Below, one piece after another: positions 36,083 to 51,000 of a stretch of DNA of 58,506 nt (position 1 is its first letter; the number at the start of each line of letters is the position of its first letter). The position numbers and the translations under genes were made by a program. The DNA comes from Zygophlyctis sp. KS116 (Eukaryota > Chytridiomycota), in the NCBI GenBank assembly GCA_054661495.1, contig BAAFSQ010000036.1, positions 1-58,506 of the forward strand, written 5' to 3'. The notes beneath the pieces are model-generated. The model saw only the letters and a list, made by a program, of their open reading frames with translations. It had not been told where the DNA came from and did no database searches.

Positions 36083-39000
36083 ATAATATTTTATTCTTTA
36101 TAATATCAAAAAGTTCTTGGAGATATATATTCTGAGTTTATTTTGTTGATTTTTTGTTGGAGTCCGCAGTTTCGGACACAATTTTGATCTTTAAAAATGA
36201 TAAATATACAGCTTCTCTTGGTGATTCTCTGTTTTATTTACCAGTATTCTGCACAAGAAGGCACCGGATTGTCTTCTGGTACACTGATCGAGTCATATAA
36301 CTGTCCTGCATCATGCATACCCCCTTGCTATTGCGCAACAACCAGAACACCCGGCGGATTATCTCCATCTCAAATCCCACAGTTTATGACTCTAGCATTC
36401 GATGATGATGTAAATGATATAATTGGATCTGTGATTGGTAATCTTACAGAAGGATATTTCAATCCAAATGGATGTCCTCTGTCTGCGACATTTTTTGTCA
36501 GTGTGCAATATACAGACTTTTGGTCAATTCAGAGATTACATAATTTAGGACATGAAATGTAAATTATTTCAGCTAATCATAGTGCCACACATACAATGTC
36601 GCATGTTGGAAATCCTTCGAATTCTGAAATTGTTGGTGCCCATAAAGCTTTGAGTGCATTCAGTGCTATTCCACCAAATAAGGTATGTTGTACTGATCAT
36701 TTTAAATCAATAGATTACCGGATTTAGATGTCCGTTCTTGAATTTTACTGGCCAGACATTTCGAGATGTTAAATCTAGCGGCCTCTTTCAGTATGATTCC
36801 TCTATGACTGTAAATTACATAAAATCACCCATTTGGCCTTATACACTTGACTATGGACCCGCTACTCAGTGTGCTCTTGGACCGTGTCCTCCAAATTTCA
36901 CATTTCCTGGTCTTTGGTCTATTCCAATGTACACACTTCACAATGCAGACGGCTCTCTTAATGCTGCAATGGACCCAAACGTTGCAAGAAGTAAGATCTC
37001 GCCCACGACCAGAAAAGATGATTTGGTCGAATTACTAAAATCCAACTTTTTAAGGCGTTATAATAGCACAAGAATTCCAATGGGTCTATATTTGCATGCT
37101 GCGGCATCATTGTCAGACAAGGAAAGAAATGATGCATATAAGGAATTTATTGATTGGACGCTTTCTTTCCCAGATGTGTATTGGATCAGTAATCAAAAAC
37201 TACTTGCATGGATCCAGAATCCATCAAATATTGCAGACAGTTTAAATGCAGAATCACTAGACTGCTTGATGCCTCCCATTTCCCCCAACAACAATGAAAT
37301 ATGTGATGGAATTGACAATGATGGCGACGGAGAAGCAGACAAAGATTTAGTCTCTAATTGTTATTATCCAGGAGTGGAATTAAGTTTCAAGACATGCTAT
37401 CCTTGTCCGCCAGCTCCACCGACACCAGAAAATCCAGTTCCAGTGGCTCCAGGAAAGACTATTACCCAGGCTATTGATTGCTCTGCCGATTCTACCTTTG
37501 GTATTTACATACATTAATAACATTTAGATTTATCCATCAACTCGTGCGTTCCAATAGTTCGCATGCAAAAACCCCCCAAAGTCATTCCAACAGATTCAGT
37601 ATTGGATTATCGGAATCCAACATCAGGAACTTTGAGATCGGTTGCATTGGGTTGTTTTTTGTTAATTTCAATGAGTTTGTTCTAACTTTGCCACTGAGGC
37701 CTCCTACTCCTTTGAAAATGTCGAATATTTGGCAGATTAAGAATGATTCTGATACAGGAAGGCTGTACTATTTTAATACAGTGACTCAAATGTCAACATG
37801 GGAAAAACCTGATGTGTTAAAGACTCCACTAGAGGTAATATTTCTGATTTGACTGTAGAGAGCGCTAGAGGCAACACCTTGGAGAGAAGCAACTTTGCCA
37901 AACTCTGATAAAAAGTATTATTACAATTCAGAGACGAATCAGACTGTGTGGGAGATGCCTCCAGAGTACAAGATAATTCTTGATCAAGTTGGTGAATTAA
38001 ATCCGCTTGCAGTGCCGATAGATCTGACGCCGGCAAAGTTTGCGACAAAGGAAGATGGGTTTAATGCATTTTATAGACTGTTGGAAGAAAGAGGTGTAAC
38101 ACAGGATGATATATGGGAAGAAGTTTTGGTCAATTTGGTCACTTCTCCAGTCTATAGGGGACTGATTATGGCTGATCGACTCACAGCATTCAATAAATAT
38201 CAGTCAATGAAGAAAGATCAAGAAAAGGGCAATCGAATTAAAAAGTTTGAGAATGATCGGGAAAAGCTGAGGAGAGTGTTTTCGACGACTGACAAGATTT
38301 CGGGGACAATGAAATTTCAGTAATTTTCTTTTTTTCTAAAATTAAGACAAATTGCAAAGATTTGTCATCATGATTCGATTTATAGATCTACTGCAGAAGA
38401 ACATCGTGAAAAAATTTGGGATGAATATTCACTGGAACTTAGAAGGAGAGAAAAAGAAATTCAAAGAGAGGCTAGGAAGGAGCAATTGGCTAAATTAAGA
38501 GATCTACTGGTTAAAGTAAATTTGGATTTATCTTGTAGATGGAGAGATGTTCGGCCAAAAATAGAGGGTCATCGAATTTTTTCTACATTGACACATTTGG
38601 ATAATATAGATGTTTTGCTGGCCTTTGAAGATCATATGGCCTCATTGGAGAAAAAAGTAACGATGAATGCTACAAAAAGGATGATGGAAATCAAGAAAAA
38701 TGAGAGAAAGAATAGAAAAGAGTTTAAACAATTGTTAAAGTCTCTCAATTCAAAAGGGATAATTAGACCATATTCTATGTGGAAAGATATTGTTCGTGAT
38801 ATTGAATCAGATGAATGTTATCAGAATTTATTAGGTCAACCGGGATCTACTCCTTTAGATCTTTTTAGGGACCTGGTTGTACAGTTAAATGAAGAAATAG
38901 CTGATGAATGTAAAGATATTCAAAGAACTGTTCGAACTCATGATCTCTTAATTACTCCAAAAACTACTCTACATGATTTTCAATTTCAGCTGGCTGCTGT

Positions 39001-42000
39001 TCGTCCAGGATTCTCAAAAGATGCTCAAAAAGTTGTTTTCGATCAATTGATGGACTCAATAATTTCTCGTATCCGAGAAGATAAAAAGAAAGAATCCAGG
39101 AAATTGAAAAAGCGGATGGATGCTTTTAAATCACTACTAAAACATTTGGATCCACCAATATCTGCCAAATCTCCATGGAAAGAAGTTGCTGCCAAAGTGT
39201 CTCATAAATCTGAGTATCAAGATTTGAATGAAGATGATCGTATTACAGTGTTTGAAAAAATCATCGCAAAGATTGCTGGTAAAAGCAATCGTGAAGGTGA
39301 TACTGCCGATGAATCAGATGAAAAATCACACAAGCACAGAAAAGAAAAAAAGAGACATCGCAGAAGACGCTCCGGTTCTCCGAATAGCAATCGGAATTCT
39401 TCTGACGATGAAGATCGGCATCGATCATCCAAGAAGAAAAAATCAAGTGGTCGACATGAAGAAGATCGTCATACAGAGTCTAGACATCGTCGAAGAAGCA
39501 GTAGGGATTACAAAAAAGAGAGAGGTGATTATGCAAGTATGGATTTGGATCAAAGAAAGAACCCTAGAGGATACTCTGAGGAAGAAGAAGGCCAAGTCAG
39601 TGATTAATGTCCCATCAAGAATTAATTTCTTTCTTAAAATTGAATAAAAATGTTGTTGTTCTTAGTGGTGCAGGAGCATCAACCGACTCGGGTGTCCCTG
39701 ATTACCGAGGGCCAAAAGGGATTTACAATTCAAGACCAGACTATCGTCCGATCATGTTCCAGGAATTCATGTCTTCAGCTTTAGCAAGAAAAAGATACTG
39801 GACCAGATCTTTCTTGGGCTGGCAAAAGTTACATAAAGCTTCTCCAAATGGCTGTCATTATGGTTTTCATAAATTACAGCAAAAAGGTCTAATTTCATCA
39901 TTGATTACGCAAAATGTGGATGGATTGCATCAAAAAGCCGGATCAGAAAATGTTTTAGAACTTCATGGGTCACTGAAAAGTGTTGTTTGCCAATCTTGTA
40001 ATTCAATCGTTGATCGTGGACATTTTCAGACAGAGTTAGCACGATTGAATCCATCTTTAATGCAACTTACTCTTCTATATAAAGATCAAGATAGTGGAGA
40101 TGTAGCATCATCAATGAATCCAGATGGAGATAGTGACACAGATTTTGATTATTCTAAAATACAAGTTCCAGACTGTCCGAACTGCTTCTCAATTCTAAAA
40201 CCGAATGTTGTATTCTTTGGGGAAAATATGAAGGACAATATCCGCGAGGAGTCATTTAAGAGGATCAATGATTCATCTGCTCTACTTGTAGTTGGATCAT
40301 CACTTACAGTATATTCTGCTTTTCGACTCGTAAGGCACGCTCATGATCTTCAAATTCCAATAGCAATTTTAAATTTAGGGACTACAAGAGGTGATCCATT
40401 TTGTCATTTGAAAATTGAAGCTAATTGTTCTTCAGTATTAAGTAAGACTTTACAGATTCTTTAAAGAAAATGTTGCATCTTTATTATCAAATCTTAAACT
40501 TAAAATTCTTTCATGATTGAGTTTGCATTTTTGAAACTGATGATTCTATCATGTTTTTTATATAAAATTCTCCCGCTTTATAACTTGAGCGTACCAAAGG
40601 ACCACTTGCGACATATTTGAATCCCAAATCTCTTGCAACAGTAGCCCAATGATCAAATTTATCAGGGTGGATGTATTCATGCACTTTCATGTGTTTTTTT
40701 GTTGGACGCATATATTGACCAAAAGTAATAACATCTACAGACACTGATCTCAATTCCTTCAAGGCATCAAGTACCTGTGAATCACTTTCTCCTAATCCAA
40801 GCATCATTGAAGTTTTTGTAACTAGACTTTCCTTTACAGATTTAGCCCTGGCAAGAACTGAAATAGACTGATTAAAGGTAGCTCTTCTATCTCTTACAAC
40901 CGACTGTAAATCTCTAACAGTCTCAATATTATGAGCGTAAACATCTAGTCCCGAAAGAGCCACTCTATCAACATGTTCTAATTTTCCTTGAAAATCACCA
41001 GTCAAACATTCAATCAAGATACTTGGCGCTCTACAATTTAATCGCAAAAAGACCTACTTTTGCTTAATCAATTCCACAGTCTTTGCAAAATGATCTGCTC
41101 CTCCATCAATTAAATCTAAAATTAGAAACATACATTTACCATCTCTATCTACAGATGTTAAAACAACATAATCTAGTCCCCATCTAGAAATCGCTTCAGC
41201 GGTATGCTCTGGCTCATTAGGATCTAAAGGACCTGGATTCCTATTTGTTTTTACAGAGCAGAAACGACATCCACGAGTACATTCATTCCCCATCAACTTT
41301 CCATGAATAGAATAAAAATACCATGATTGTGGCCGTCGCAGTTTTACCTTCATTCCCACCCCAACATTCCCCAATATTTGGACATTTTGCCTCTTCACAG
41401 ACAGTATTTAATTTCAAAGATCCAAGATCTCTTTTAATCCGTTGATATTCCAACCCAATCGGAATTTTAGTCTTTAACCAAGCCGGCAATCGTTTTAATC
41501 TTTTTTTAAATAATGTAATAATACTTTGGAGTTGATATAAAATCCGCAAGCTCTAAATTGTCATTTGGCAATCTAGAATATCTTCTGATTGATGCCAAAT
41601 TCATTACCCAACACCTTGCATGTCCGACAATTTGCTCTAATTTCGGACAAATTAGTGCAGTACTCTTTCCTAATCAGCAGAGAGACTGATATCACCGACC
41701 AACAAAGTTCCGATCATTCTAAATATTAATGGTAATTCTAAAAAACTAAAATCATCTAGTCTGCAAGGAAACAAAAAAAGAGAGCTGTCCGCTCAAACTC
41801 AAATGTCTTTGCTGTAATTTTATTTCTTAATATTAGATGTTTGATCAAACACAAATATCAGAATTCAAAGAAGCATTTTCAATGATTGATCATGACTCTG
41901 ATGGATTTATTGATAAAGAAGATTTAAAAGATATGTTGGCTTCATTGGGTAATTGGTTCGCGTGTAAATTTATAGGACAAAATCCAACCGATGAAATGAT

Positions 42001-45000
42001 TCAAGGCATGATAAATGAAGCACCTGGAAATATTAATTTTACAATGTTTTTAACATTAATGGGAGAAAAAATGTCTGGAACAGATCCGGAACATGAAATA
42101 TTGGCAGCATTTGAATGCTTTGATGACGCGAAGTCTGGGTTCGTTAACGGCGATCTATTAAGAGAATATATGACAACAATGGGTGATCGATTTACAGATG
42201 AAGAAGTATATAAATTTGAAATTTAATTTCTAGGTTGATGTAATGCTCAAAGGATCTCCGCTCGATGTTAATAATTTATTTGATTACACAAAGTGGACGC
42301 GAGTATTAAAGCATGGAGAATGTTAAAACTATAAATCTTTTAATCTTTATTGACGCTAGTGATTTTTTCTATCATCGGGACATCATTGAGAATGGGGTTG
42401 GTTTATATTTCAAATTTTAAAGGTTCTCCAATTACTGCAGAAGCGCTTCCGCAGATCTTGGGTTGTTTTCTATTTGGACTGATGAGCGAATTCAAAGATC
42501 TTGATCTTATAAATTTGGGAATACAGACTGGATTGGCAGGATCATTAACAACTTTTAGTGGATGGATGTTTGATGTTTGGTCCGATTTTGTAAATTTCAA
42601 GTCTGTTGATCGGACAGTAAGTCACTCTATTTATGCTGGACTATTGAATATTATAACAATATTATTGGTCTGCTTCTCTTCATATTATTTCGGGATTAAT
42701 TGTGCTAGTGAATCTCATCGAAAATATTTAAAAGTGTTGGATGATTACTTGAGGAATGCTAAAATATTGTTTGCATTATCTTGTGGGCTGTGGACAATTT
42801 CACTCTTTCTTGGTATATTTATTTTTCCAGTTTGCTATGCGCTTGTTCTAGCACCTTTTGGGAAATATTTGGGATTTTATATTGGCTCTAGATTAAATCA
42901 AACATTTGATCAGTTTCCTTTAGGGACTTTTGTTTCAAATATGATTGGTACAGTCATTTTAGCAGGAATGACTATTGCTTCATATTATTCTAGTGGATCA
43001 GGATGTTTTGTAATATCTGCAATCACGGTTGGATTTTGTGGATGCTTAACAACACTTTCAAGTTTTATTGACGAGATTGCATGTCTAGAAAAGATTAATG
43101 CACTTAGATACTTCTTTCTATCAATGATATTAGGACTATTAATTATATTTTTTATGGATGGGACATTTATTTTGGTTAAAAATGTAAAAGAAAACAATCT
43201 AAACTGTTGATTATCTCCTAATTGTTTTACGATAAATCAAAAACAAGATTATTATAATCGCAATATCCATTCCTTTCGAAATTAGAATATTACAATTATT
43301 ATCATCATAAAAATCAAACATTGCAACTGGAATTCCCCCTAAATTTTAATCGCACTAGTTTACCTAATTTCGGATCACCAATCCAAATTCCTCCAGCCAT
43401 TCCCTTTCCTTCAATAATCATCTCTAAAAACTCTCCATTTAAAAGTTTAATATGGGCAATCATTCTTGAAGTCATTCGATTCCAAGAAATTATTTGTCCG
43501 ATTAATTCATCTGATGATCCACCTCTATAAATTGTCCATTTTGATTTCTTTTTTATATTGCAAACTGCATTCCAGCAAGAATCCAATAAGAGTAGTTTAC
43601 GAGACATTGAGACTCTATAATCTGTATAAAAATGATTAGTGTTTGAATCAAATATTCTATACGAGTCCATGGACCAATCATATTGCACTTTTAAACAAGT
43701 TTCATTATTTTTACAATAGATTGGATGAATTGCCGAAACTTTACCAGACAATGGGGATAATTCAGCTTTAGAATATGATCCTCCCATTCCAAATATTATT
43801 GAAAATTTTACCAATCTGTTTCGTCCCTTTGATTGCGCCTAAAGAATTTCTTGATTGAATTCATAGACTTTTCCTTTTGTTTTTTCTTATTGAACTTTTC
43901 CATATGTCCTCTAATAATTTCTTTTTTTTCTGAATTGTCCTTTATTATTGGTTCGATTGATGCTTTATCAATAATATCTTGTAATTTCATAAAACAATTA
44001 CTATAATTCTCTGCTTGAGATCTGCTAGCGTCCGATGATACAAACAATTGATGATATTTATTTATTCTAGATGGGGTAATATCTCTGATTTTTTGTACAA
44101 TGTCGTTGGGAATCCATTTTAGATCAAGCCGCATATCGACTTTAGTATTGACCTTGTTCACATTCTGGCCTCCAGGACCGCTTGATTTGCTAGTAGTTAC
44201 TGTGAGCCAATGCTTTGGAATTTTCATTTGCAGCTGCCTGCCTGTAATAAGTCAAATCTGCGCAGTCCAAACTTCATATAAGATAATGAAAAGGGAAACG
44301 TTGAGTGGGCCAGAAACGTACAGATTCTATGGCTCAATGGGAAGTCAAAGGTGGTCATTAAGTGGATGAGTGGGTAATTGGCGTTATGCTTTAGATTTTC
44401 TCGAGCTATGGTGGCGATTTCTTTCCATAACTTTTCACTATATTGTTTTTCTTACTGTTATGTAATAGAAAATTCTTAATGCTTCAAAAAAAACAGAAGC
44501 ATCCATATCCTGTGATTTGGTTTCTGCTAAAAATATTATGCAACTTCTCTGCTTTATTGAATTTTCCATAGTACGTCATTCATTCGGGTGGGGCAGCAAG
44601 TGGGACAGCAAGTGGGTATAAAAAGAGCCGATTTCTCCGATTATTCTTTCAAAAAAAAATGAAATCGAACCTCTTCTTCTTAGTAGTTGCTTTACTCTCC
44701 ATGGCTGGGAATGTTGTTTCATCAAGTTCAAATTATTGTAGAACAGCAGCGGAAAAATATGCATGCAGCGTCAGCGGTAAGGTTTGTGACGGAAATTACT
44801 GTGTGAAGCCTTTGCCAGAAGGGGCTAGATGTGATAGAGCTTCCCAGTGTGGATCCAAAAAATGTCAAAACACCAGTAGCTCAGGCCGCGATAAAGTCTG
44901 TGTTGGAAAACCAGCAGAATGTAATAATTTTAGTGATTGCGATAAACACTTCATGTGCGTCAAGGGCAAATGTCAGCTATTTTCAACCTCTTAGTTTACT

Positions 45001-48000
45001 GCAACACCAAGTATCAGTCTAACATATACATGATTTATGGTCTAACATATACTTGATTTGAAATTGAAATTGCACCATCAATTGTGAGATTTGACAAATT
45101 AACCGTTTGAATATGTGAGCAGCTGCTAAAGTAGTAGCGTTGCCAAGGAAAAAAATCCAACTAACAGAAAATTGGTATGAGGCTTGACAAACAAGGGAGA
45201 TTTACCAGAGTTCTTTTTGAGGTCTGTTTTTAGAAGTTCAGAGTTTGGAAGCCAAGGTTTGATGAGTTCCTTCTACAGAGAAGAGAAAAGAGCAACTTGA
45301 GAGTGGTCATTGATTGGGACCTTGATGGATGAAGCTCCATTGTGCTTGATCCATAATTTCAAAAGATATTGGATCCAGAATATGAACATACTGTTACTAA
45401 TCTGGGACTTCGAATATGTCCTAAATGCAGAAGAGGAGTTGAAAAAACCCATGGTTGCGTACATATTACATGTTTATGCAGACATGAATTTTGTTATAAT
45501 TGTGGATCTGATTGGATTCCTAAACGTCAATGTTCATGCTCTCTATTTTCAGAAGCTGAATTAGATCGAATAATCGTTGATCGGGCTCCATTACTCAATG
45601 TACAGGAGCGAGCAGCACTAGAAAATGTCTTGCGTAATCATGATCAACATCAGCATGTATGGAGCCGTCACTTTATTTTTAATTCCAAGTATAGACATTG
45701 TTCTACTTGCAGATGGGTATGTAACCAATGGTTTCATAGATGTGAAGGTTGAAGTCCGCTGCGGAAGATGTACTTTGAATAGAGATTAATGATTTTATAC
45801 GATGTTTGAGCGCAACAAAAAATATGTCTTCTGATGACGATTTCATGATGGAAGAAGATTTTGAATTTGAAAATGAAGAATCGGACTCTGATTCTGGGAA
45901 TATTCCATTGGAGAATTCATACTATTCAGCAAAGGGACTCAAGGATGAATTTCCACAGGAAGCGATCAAGGAATTCCAGGCTGTTTTAGATAAAGAAGTT
46001 GAAAGAGGAGATTGGGGATTTAAGGCACTCAAGCAAATGTTGAAAACAAGTTTTAAAAATGGAAATTATCAGCAAGCGTTACTATACTATGATCAGTTGT
46101 TGGATTACTCGAATTCAGTTTCTAAAAATTACTCTGAAAAGTCAATAAACAATTTATTAGAATTGATTGGATCATGTCAAAACTCTGAATTTTTACAGGA
46201 ATTTTACTCAAAAACTTTGAATTCGGGAGTAAATGAGCGATTGATTGGAAAATGTAATCTAAAATTGGCAAAAGTTTATCTCTCTAATAGGGAATTTGGG
46301 AAATTATCTAAATTACTCAACAAACTTCATGGGACTTGTACATTGGAAGATGGGACAGATGATCAAAAAAAGGGTACAACTTTATTAGAAATTTTTGCTC
46401 TAGAGATTCAAATGCATACTGAAATGAAGAATACAAAGAAACTGAAAAAAGTTTATAACCAGTGTTTGGGAGTCAAGTCTGCTATTCCACATCCTAGGAT
46501 TATGGGAATTATTAGAGAATGTGGAGGTAAAATGTATATGGCGGAAAAGGAATGGTCATTAGCTCAAACTGATTTTTTTGAAGCTTTTAAGAATTATGAT
46601 GAAGCAGGATCTCCTGCACGTATTAATACTTTAAAATATTTAGTATTGACAAATATGTTGATGGAGTCTGATATTAATCCTTTTGATTCTCAAGAGACTA
46701 AACCTTTTCAAAATGATTCTGAAATTTTAGCAATGACAAGACTAGTATCGGCATTTCAAAGAAAAGAAATTAGAGAATTTGAAAGTATTTTAGCAGAAAA
46801 TCAATCATGTATCATGGGAGATCCATTTATCAAGACTCATATTGATCAAGTTTTAAGGAATATTAGATCTCAAGTTTTGATAAAGTTAATTGTACCTTAT
46901 ACAAGAATTGAATTAGGATTTATTTCTCAAAAATTAAATATTTCGATACAAGATGTTGAAAATTTATTAGTGGGACTAATACTAGATAAACGTGTTAATG
47001 CAAGGATAGATCAAGTATCAAACATTCTGGAATTAAATAAAGCGTAGGCTTTTATTTACTAATATAAATAGGCATGCTGATGAAGAAATTGCACTTGAAA
47101 GTCTTTCAATCAAGGTAGAAAGATATTTTGAAAATTTAATTACTAAAGTGTGAAAAAGATTATGTCTATTTAGGAATTTTTTGAGTCGCAAAAGTCAATT
47201 TGGCCAGAAACGCGCTCGATGAAAAAAGTCCCAAGTAGAAATTCTTCGCTTCCCGCACCATCTTCCCAAGAAGAATCCAAGAAGAGCAATTCTAAATTAG
47301 TCGCAGAAATATTCATAAAAAATAAGATTATTCATGATTTGACCATTGAAGGAGCATGGAAAAAAAGTCTAGAGTTTTCCCAAGACATAAATTATGGGAA
47401 ATTATTTTCTGTTTTACAAAAACTGAAAGAGGATTTGGAAAAAGCTTATTCAGTCTGTGAACAAGTAATTTAAAAAAGATTAAAATTTTAGAATTCTGTA
47501 AATATTTTAGCGCTAGAAAAACAAAAGGAATTGACTCAACATGAAAATTCATATCTCAGATCAATATTAAATGAAGCGCTCTTAGATACGGAAAATTTTG
47601 AACTGAAAGAGATTGTAGCCGTCAAAGAACCCTCAAGGGTTGAGCAGTTAGAGCTCAGTCTTAGGGCTTTAGAGAGGCAAGGTTCAGAGTTGAGGTCACA
47701 AGTGTCTTATTGGACTTCGGTCTCAAAAAAGAGTCAGGAAGCCAGATTAATAGCTGAAGCATCATCAAGTGTCCTAGAAAATGAATTACAAGAAATAAAA
47801 GCAGGTGCATCACCGAAAAGAACAAGTCAAAAAATTATTATTGATGATTTACAAGCGCAATTAAAAGAAAAGGAACAATTCATTCTTAAAAACATGAAAA
47901 CACAAGAAAAAATTGATCAGGTTTCTCAAGGTCTAGAAGAGGCGTATTCCTCTGCAGATAAGCTTGAAAAAGAAAATTCTGATTTAAAGAAAAATTTACA

Positions 48001-51000
48001 GCTCAAAGAAAACTTAATTGTTGATTTAAAAGAACAATTATCTCTTTTTATTGACAGGGAAGAAAACTCTGAAAATTCAACAGAATCACTGACAAAGAAA
48101 AAATATGATTTGATTTTACAAGAGAATCTCCAACTTTCTGGTGTTAAAAAAGTTTTAGCTGATGCGCTAGATAAAATAAACCATAAAGTCTCTCAACTTG
48201 AAATAGAAAATTCAAATCTCTCAGATAAAGTTGCCTCGATTTCTGAAAAAAACTTGATCTTGGAAGATAAAGTAGAGGAGCTAAAAGGAATTAATCAAAA
48301 TCTGAAAGATAAGTACTCCAGTTTAGAAAATGTATATACTGAGGCAGTAAAAGAAATTGGCGATCTTGAAGGAAAATTGAAGGAAAAGGACACTATAATT
48401 TCGAATTTGAAATCGGAAGTGGAGCATCCCGAAACTGAGTCTCTGGCTAATGTTTCCGAAACTGAGTCTCTGGCTGATGTTTCCGAAAAAAATGATAAAT
48501 CTGCAAAATTAGATGTGTTAGAGGTATTGAAATCATTTGAATGATATTTAGACGGCTTTGTCCGAGTCAAATGACAAGATTCTTCATCTAAGAAAAGAGT
48601 TGGGAGCGGCTATGGAAAAAATCAACCTTCAGAAACAAAGTTTGAACTCAAAAGAATCTGAAATGATTGAGAGGAATGAACAAGTTGAGACTCTTACTAT
48701 TGAAGTCGCCCAATTAAAAAGCTCATCGTTTATCGCAGCTGAAAAAGAAAAGCAATTTCAAGATCTCTTTGATCAATATGAAAAAAAATCTAGTGATTTT
48801 GAAACTCAAATCAATCAAGTAGAAAAGTTGGAGCGGGAGTCAAATTCATTAAAGGAAGAAATAAGCAAGCTGAAAAAACTTTTGAGTGAGAAAGATGCTT
48901 CTTTGGAAAGACAAACTTCAAATCTTTCTAATCTAAGCAATGAGCTAAATGGTAAAGAAGAAGTTATTCAGCATTTCATTCTACAGTACAGTAATTTGGA
49001 GCAAAAGAATTCTGAACTCGAGCAAGAAGTTGAAAAGTATAAGAAATCAAAAAATTCAAATGCACTGACTGATATTCAGAATTTAAAAGAAAGGAATTTG
49101 CTTTTAGAAGAGCAACTCAATGAAATGCTGGAGGAGCAAAACATATTGGAAAATTCATCCAATGAGATTCAAGAACTCAAGCTTCAAGAAAAATTGGCCA
49201 ATCAGGCATTGGACGTTGTGCAAACACAACTGTTAGATTGTATGAAAGAAAATTCAAATCTAGAATCGCTTCTTAAGGAATCAAAATCTGATCAGGAAGT
49301 ATTAAAGAAGAAAATTCAGTATTATTCAGAGAAAATTGAAAAGTATGAGCAGCAGTTGGAAACGGCCGACAGTATTGTTGCGTCATCAACTGCTACCAAT
49401 GCCCAAGTTGAAAAATTGATGGCTAAATTAAAGGACAGCGAAGATCGAAACAAAATTTTGGAGACTGAGCTTCTTAAAGTCGCACAGAGCTTGGAACAAA
49501 CTCAAGCTAAACTCAAAGAAGCAGAAGAAAAGAATAGCAATCTTCAAAGTGCTGATGCCAATGACTCGATATTAGAATCCGAATTAGAAGGCAAAATTCA
49601 GGAATTGGCAGCCTTGGAGAATGAACATAAAAATTTAGGAAACTTGTTTTCTATTCTAAAAACTGAATTAGATACCAAAGATGGAGAATATAAAAGGCTT
49701 AAACAATCTCTAGAGATTGTTTTGAACGATTTACAGGAAGAAAAGAAGATTGTAAAGAATTTGAAGGAGGAATTACAAAGGGCTGGATCTTTGATGAATG
49801 AATCTGATAAACTACTGATTCATGAATTAGAACAAAAACTTTCTGAATCTTTGGAAAAGAATCAAGTACTTGAAGAGGCTTTTACACATCTCCAAAAGAA
49901 ATTAGAAGGAATCAATGACAATGAAATCTCAAGGACGCAAGTTTTGGAAAAAGAAATTTCTAGATTGGAAAGGGAGATTGAAACTTGTATGTTTTCTTCC
50001 AAAAGACGCGAACATGAATACAAGGATCTTCAAGAGAATTTCTGGAAAGAAAAGCAAGAAAACGAGTCTTTAACAGAATTTATAAAACAAGCAGATCTTC
50101 CCTCACTCCTTATCCGAGTAGGCTTCCTTGAAAAGCAATCTTTGGAAAGTGAAGCAAAATTATCAGAAACATTAAAAGCCAAACAAGTCCTAGAGTCTCA
50201 ATTATCAAAATCAGAATCACTTGCGGTACAGTACCGAGAACAAATTGAATCTCTACCAGCTACTACCCAACCTACAAACTCTCTACTTGAAAAAAAGATT
50301 GATGAACTTGAAGCATTCAATCAAGCTCTTTTACTCAAAATAGAAGAACTAAATGAAAAACTTGCAGAAGCCGACACTTTACGCCCCGTGACAATCATGC
50401 CTGGTGCTGATATAGAATCCGTGATTGCTGCATCTCAAAAACAATCTGTAGAAGCAGAGAGTGCTATAGATGCACTTTCCTTGGAAGTATCTAAAGCTTA
50501 TGAAAAGATCAATGCTCTTGTACTGGAAAAGGAATCTTTAGAAAATGAAATTGAAAGTCTCCGGCAGAATGGATGATTATGGATTTTTAAGCGTAGTGCT
50601 AGTGTAAAGTGTTTATGTAATAAATCTGTAATCCTTGATTAGTTGAATCATTTAGTAGTTGAATCAATCGTGTATCCATGGTTGAATAAAAGTGAATAAG
50701 AGGGAATAAAAGTGAATAATAAAGGGAATTTAAAACGTTTTAAAATTTTCTTTTCGCACTGAAAAATGACTGAAAACGTTAAAATGGAAAAAGACTGTTC
50801 CTCCCTTGTGGATGCAACACTGCCTAAACTGGCCGCCAGTGTAAATGACAATACTTTTAAATATAGAATGACTTGGAATCTTTTTTTAATTTGGAGAAAC
50901 AAACAAGAATCGCTTGTGACACACTCTCAAACGCTCGTGTTTTAACTGCAATCATTGATTTTCTATTCAAAAAAAAGGATTTTAAGGGCCTCAATGAAGC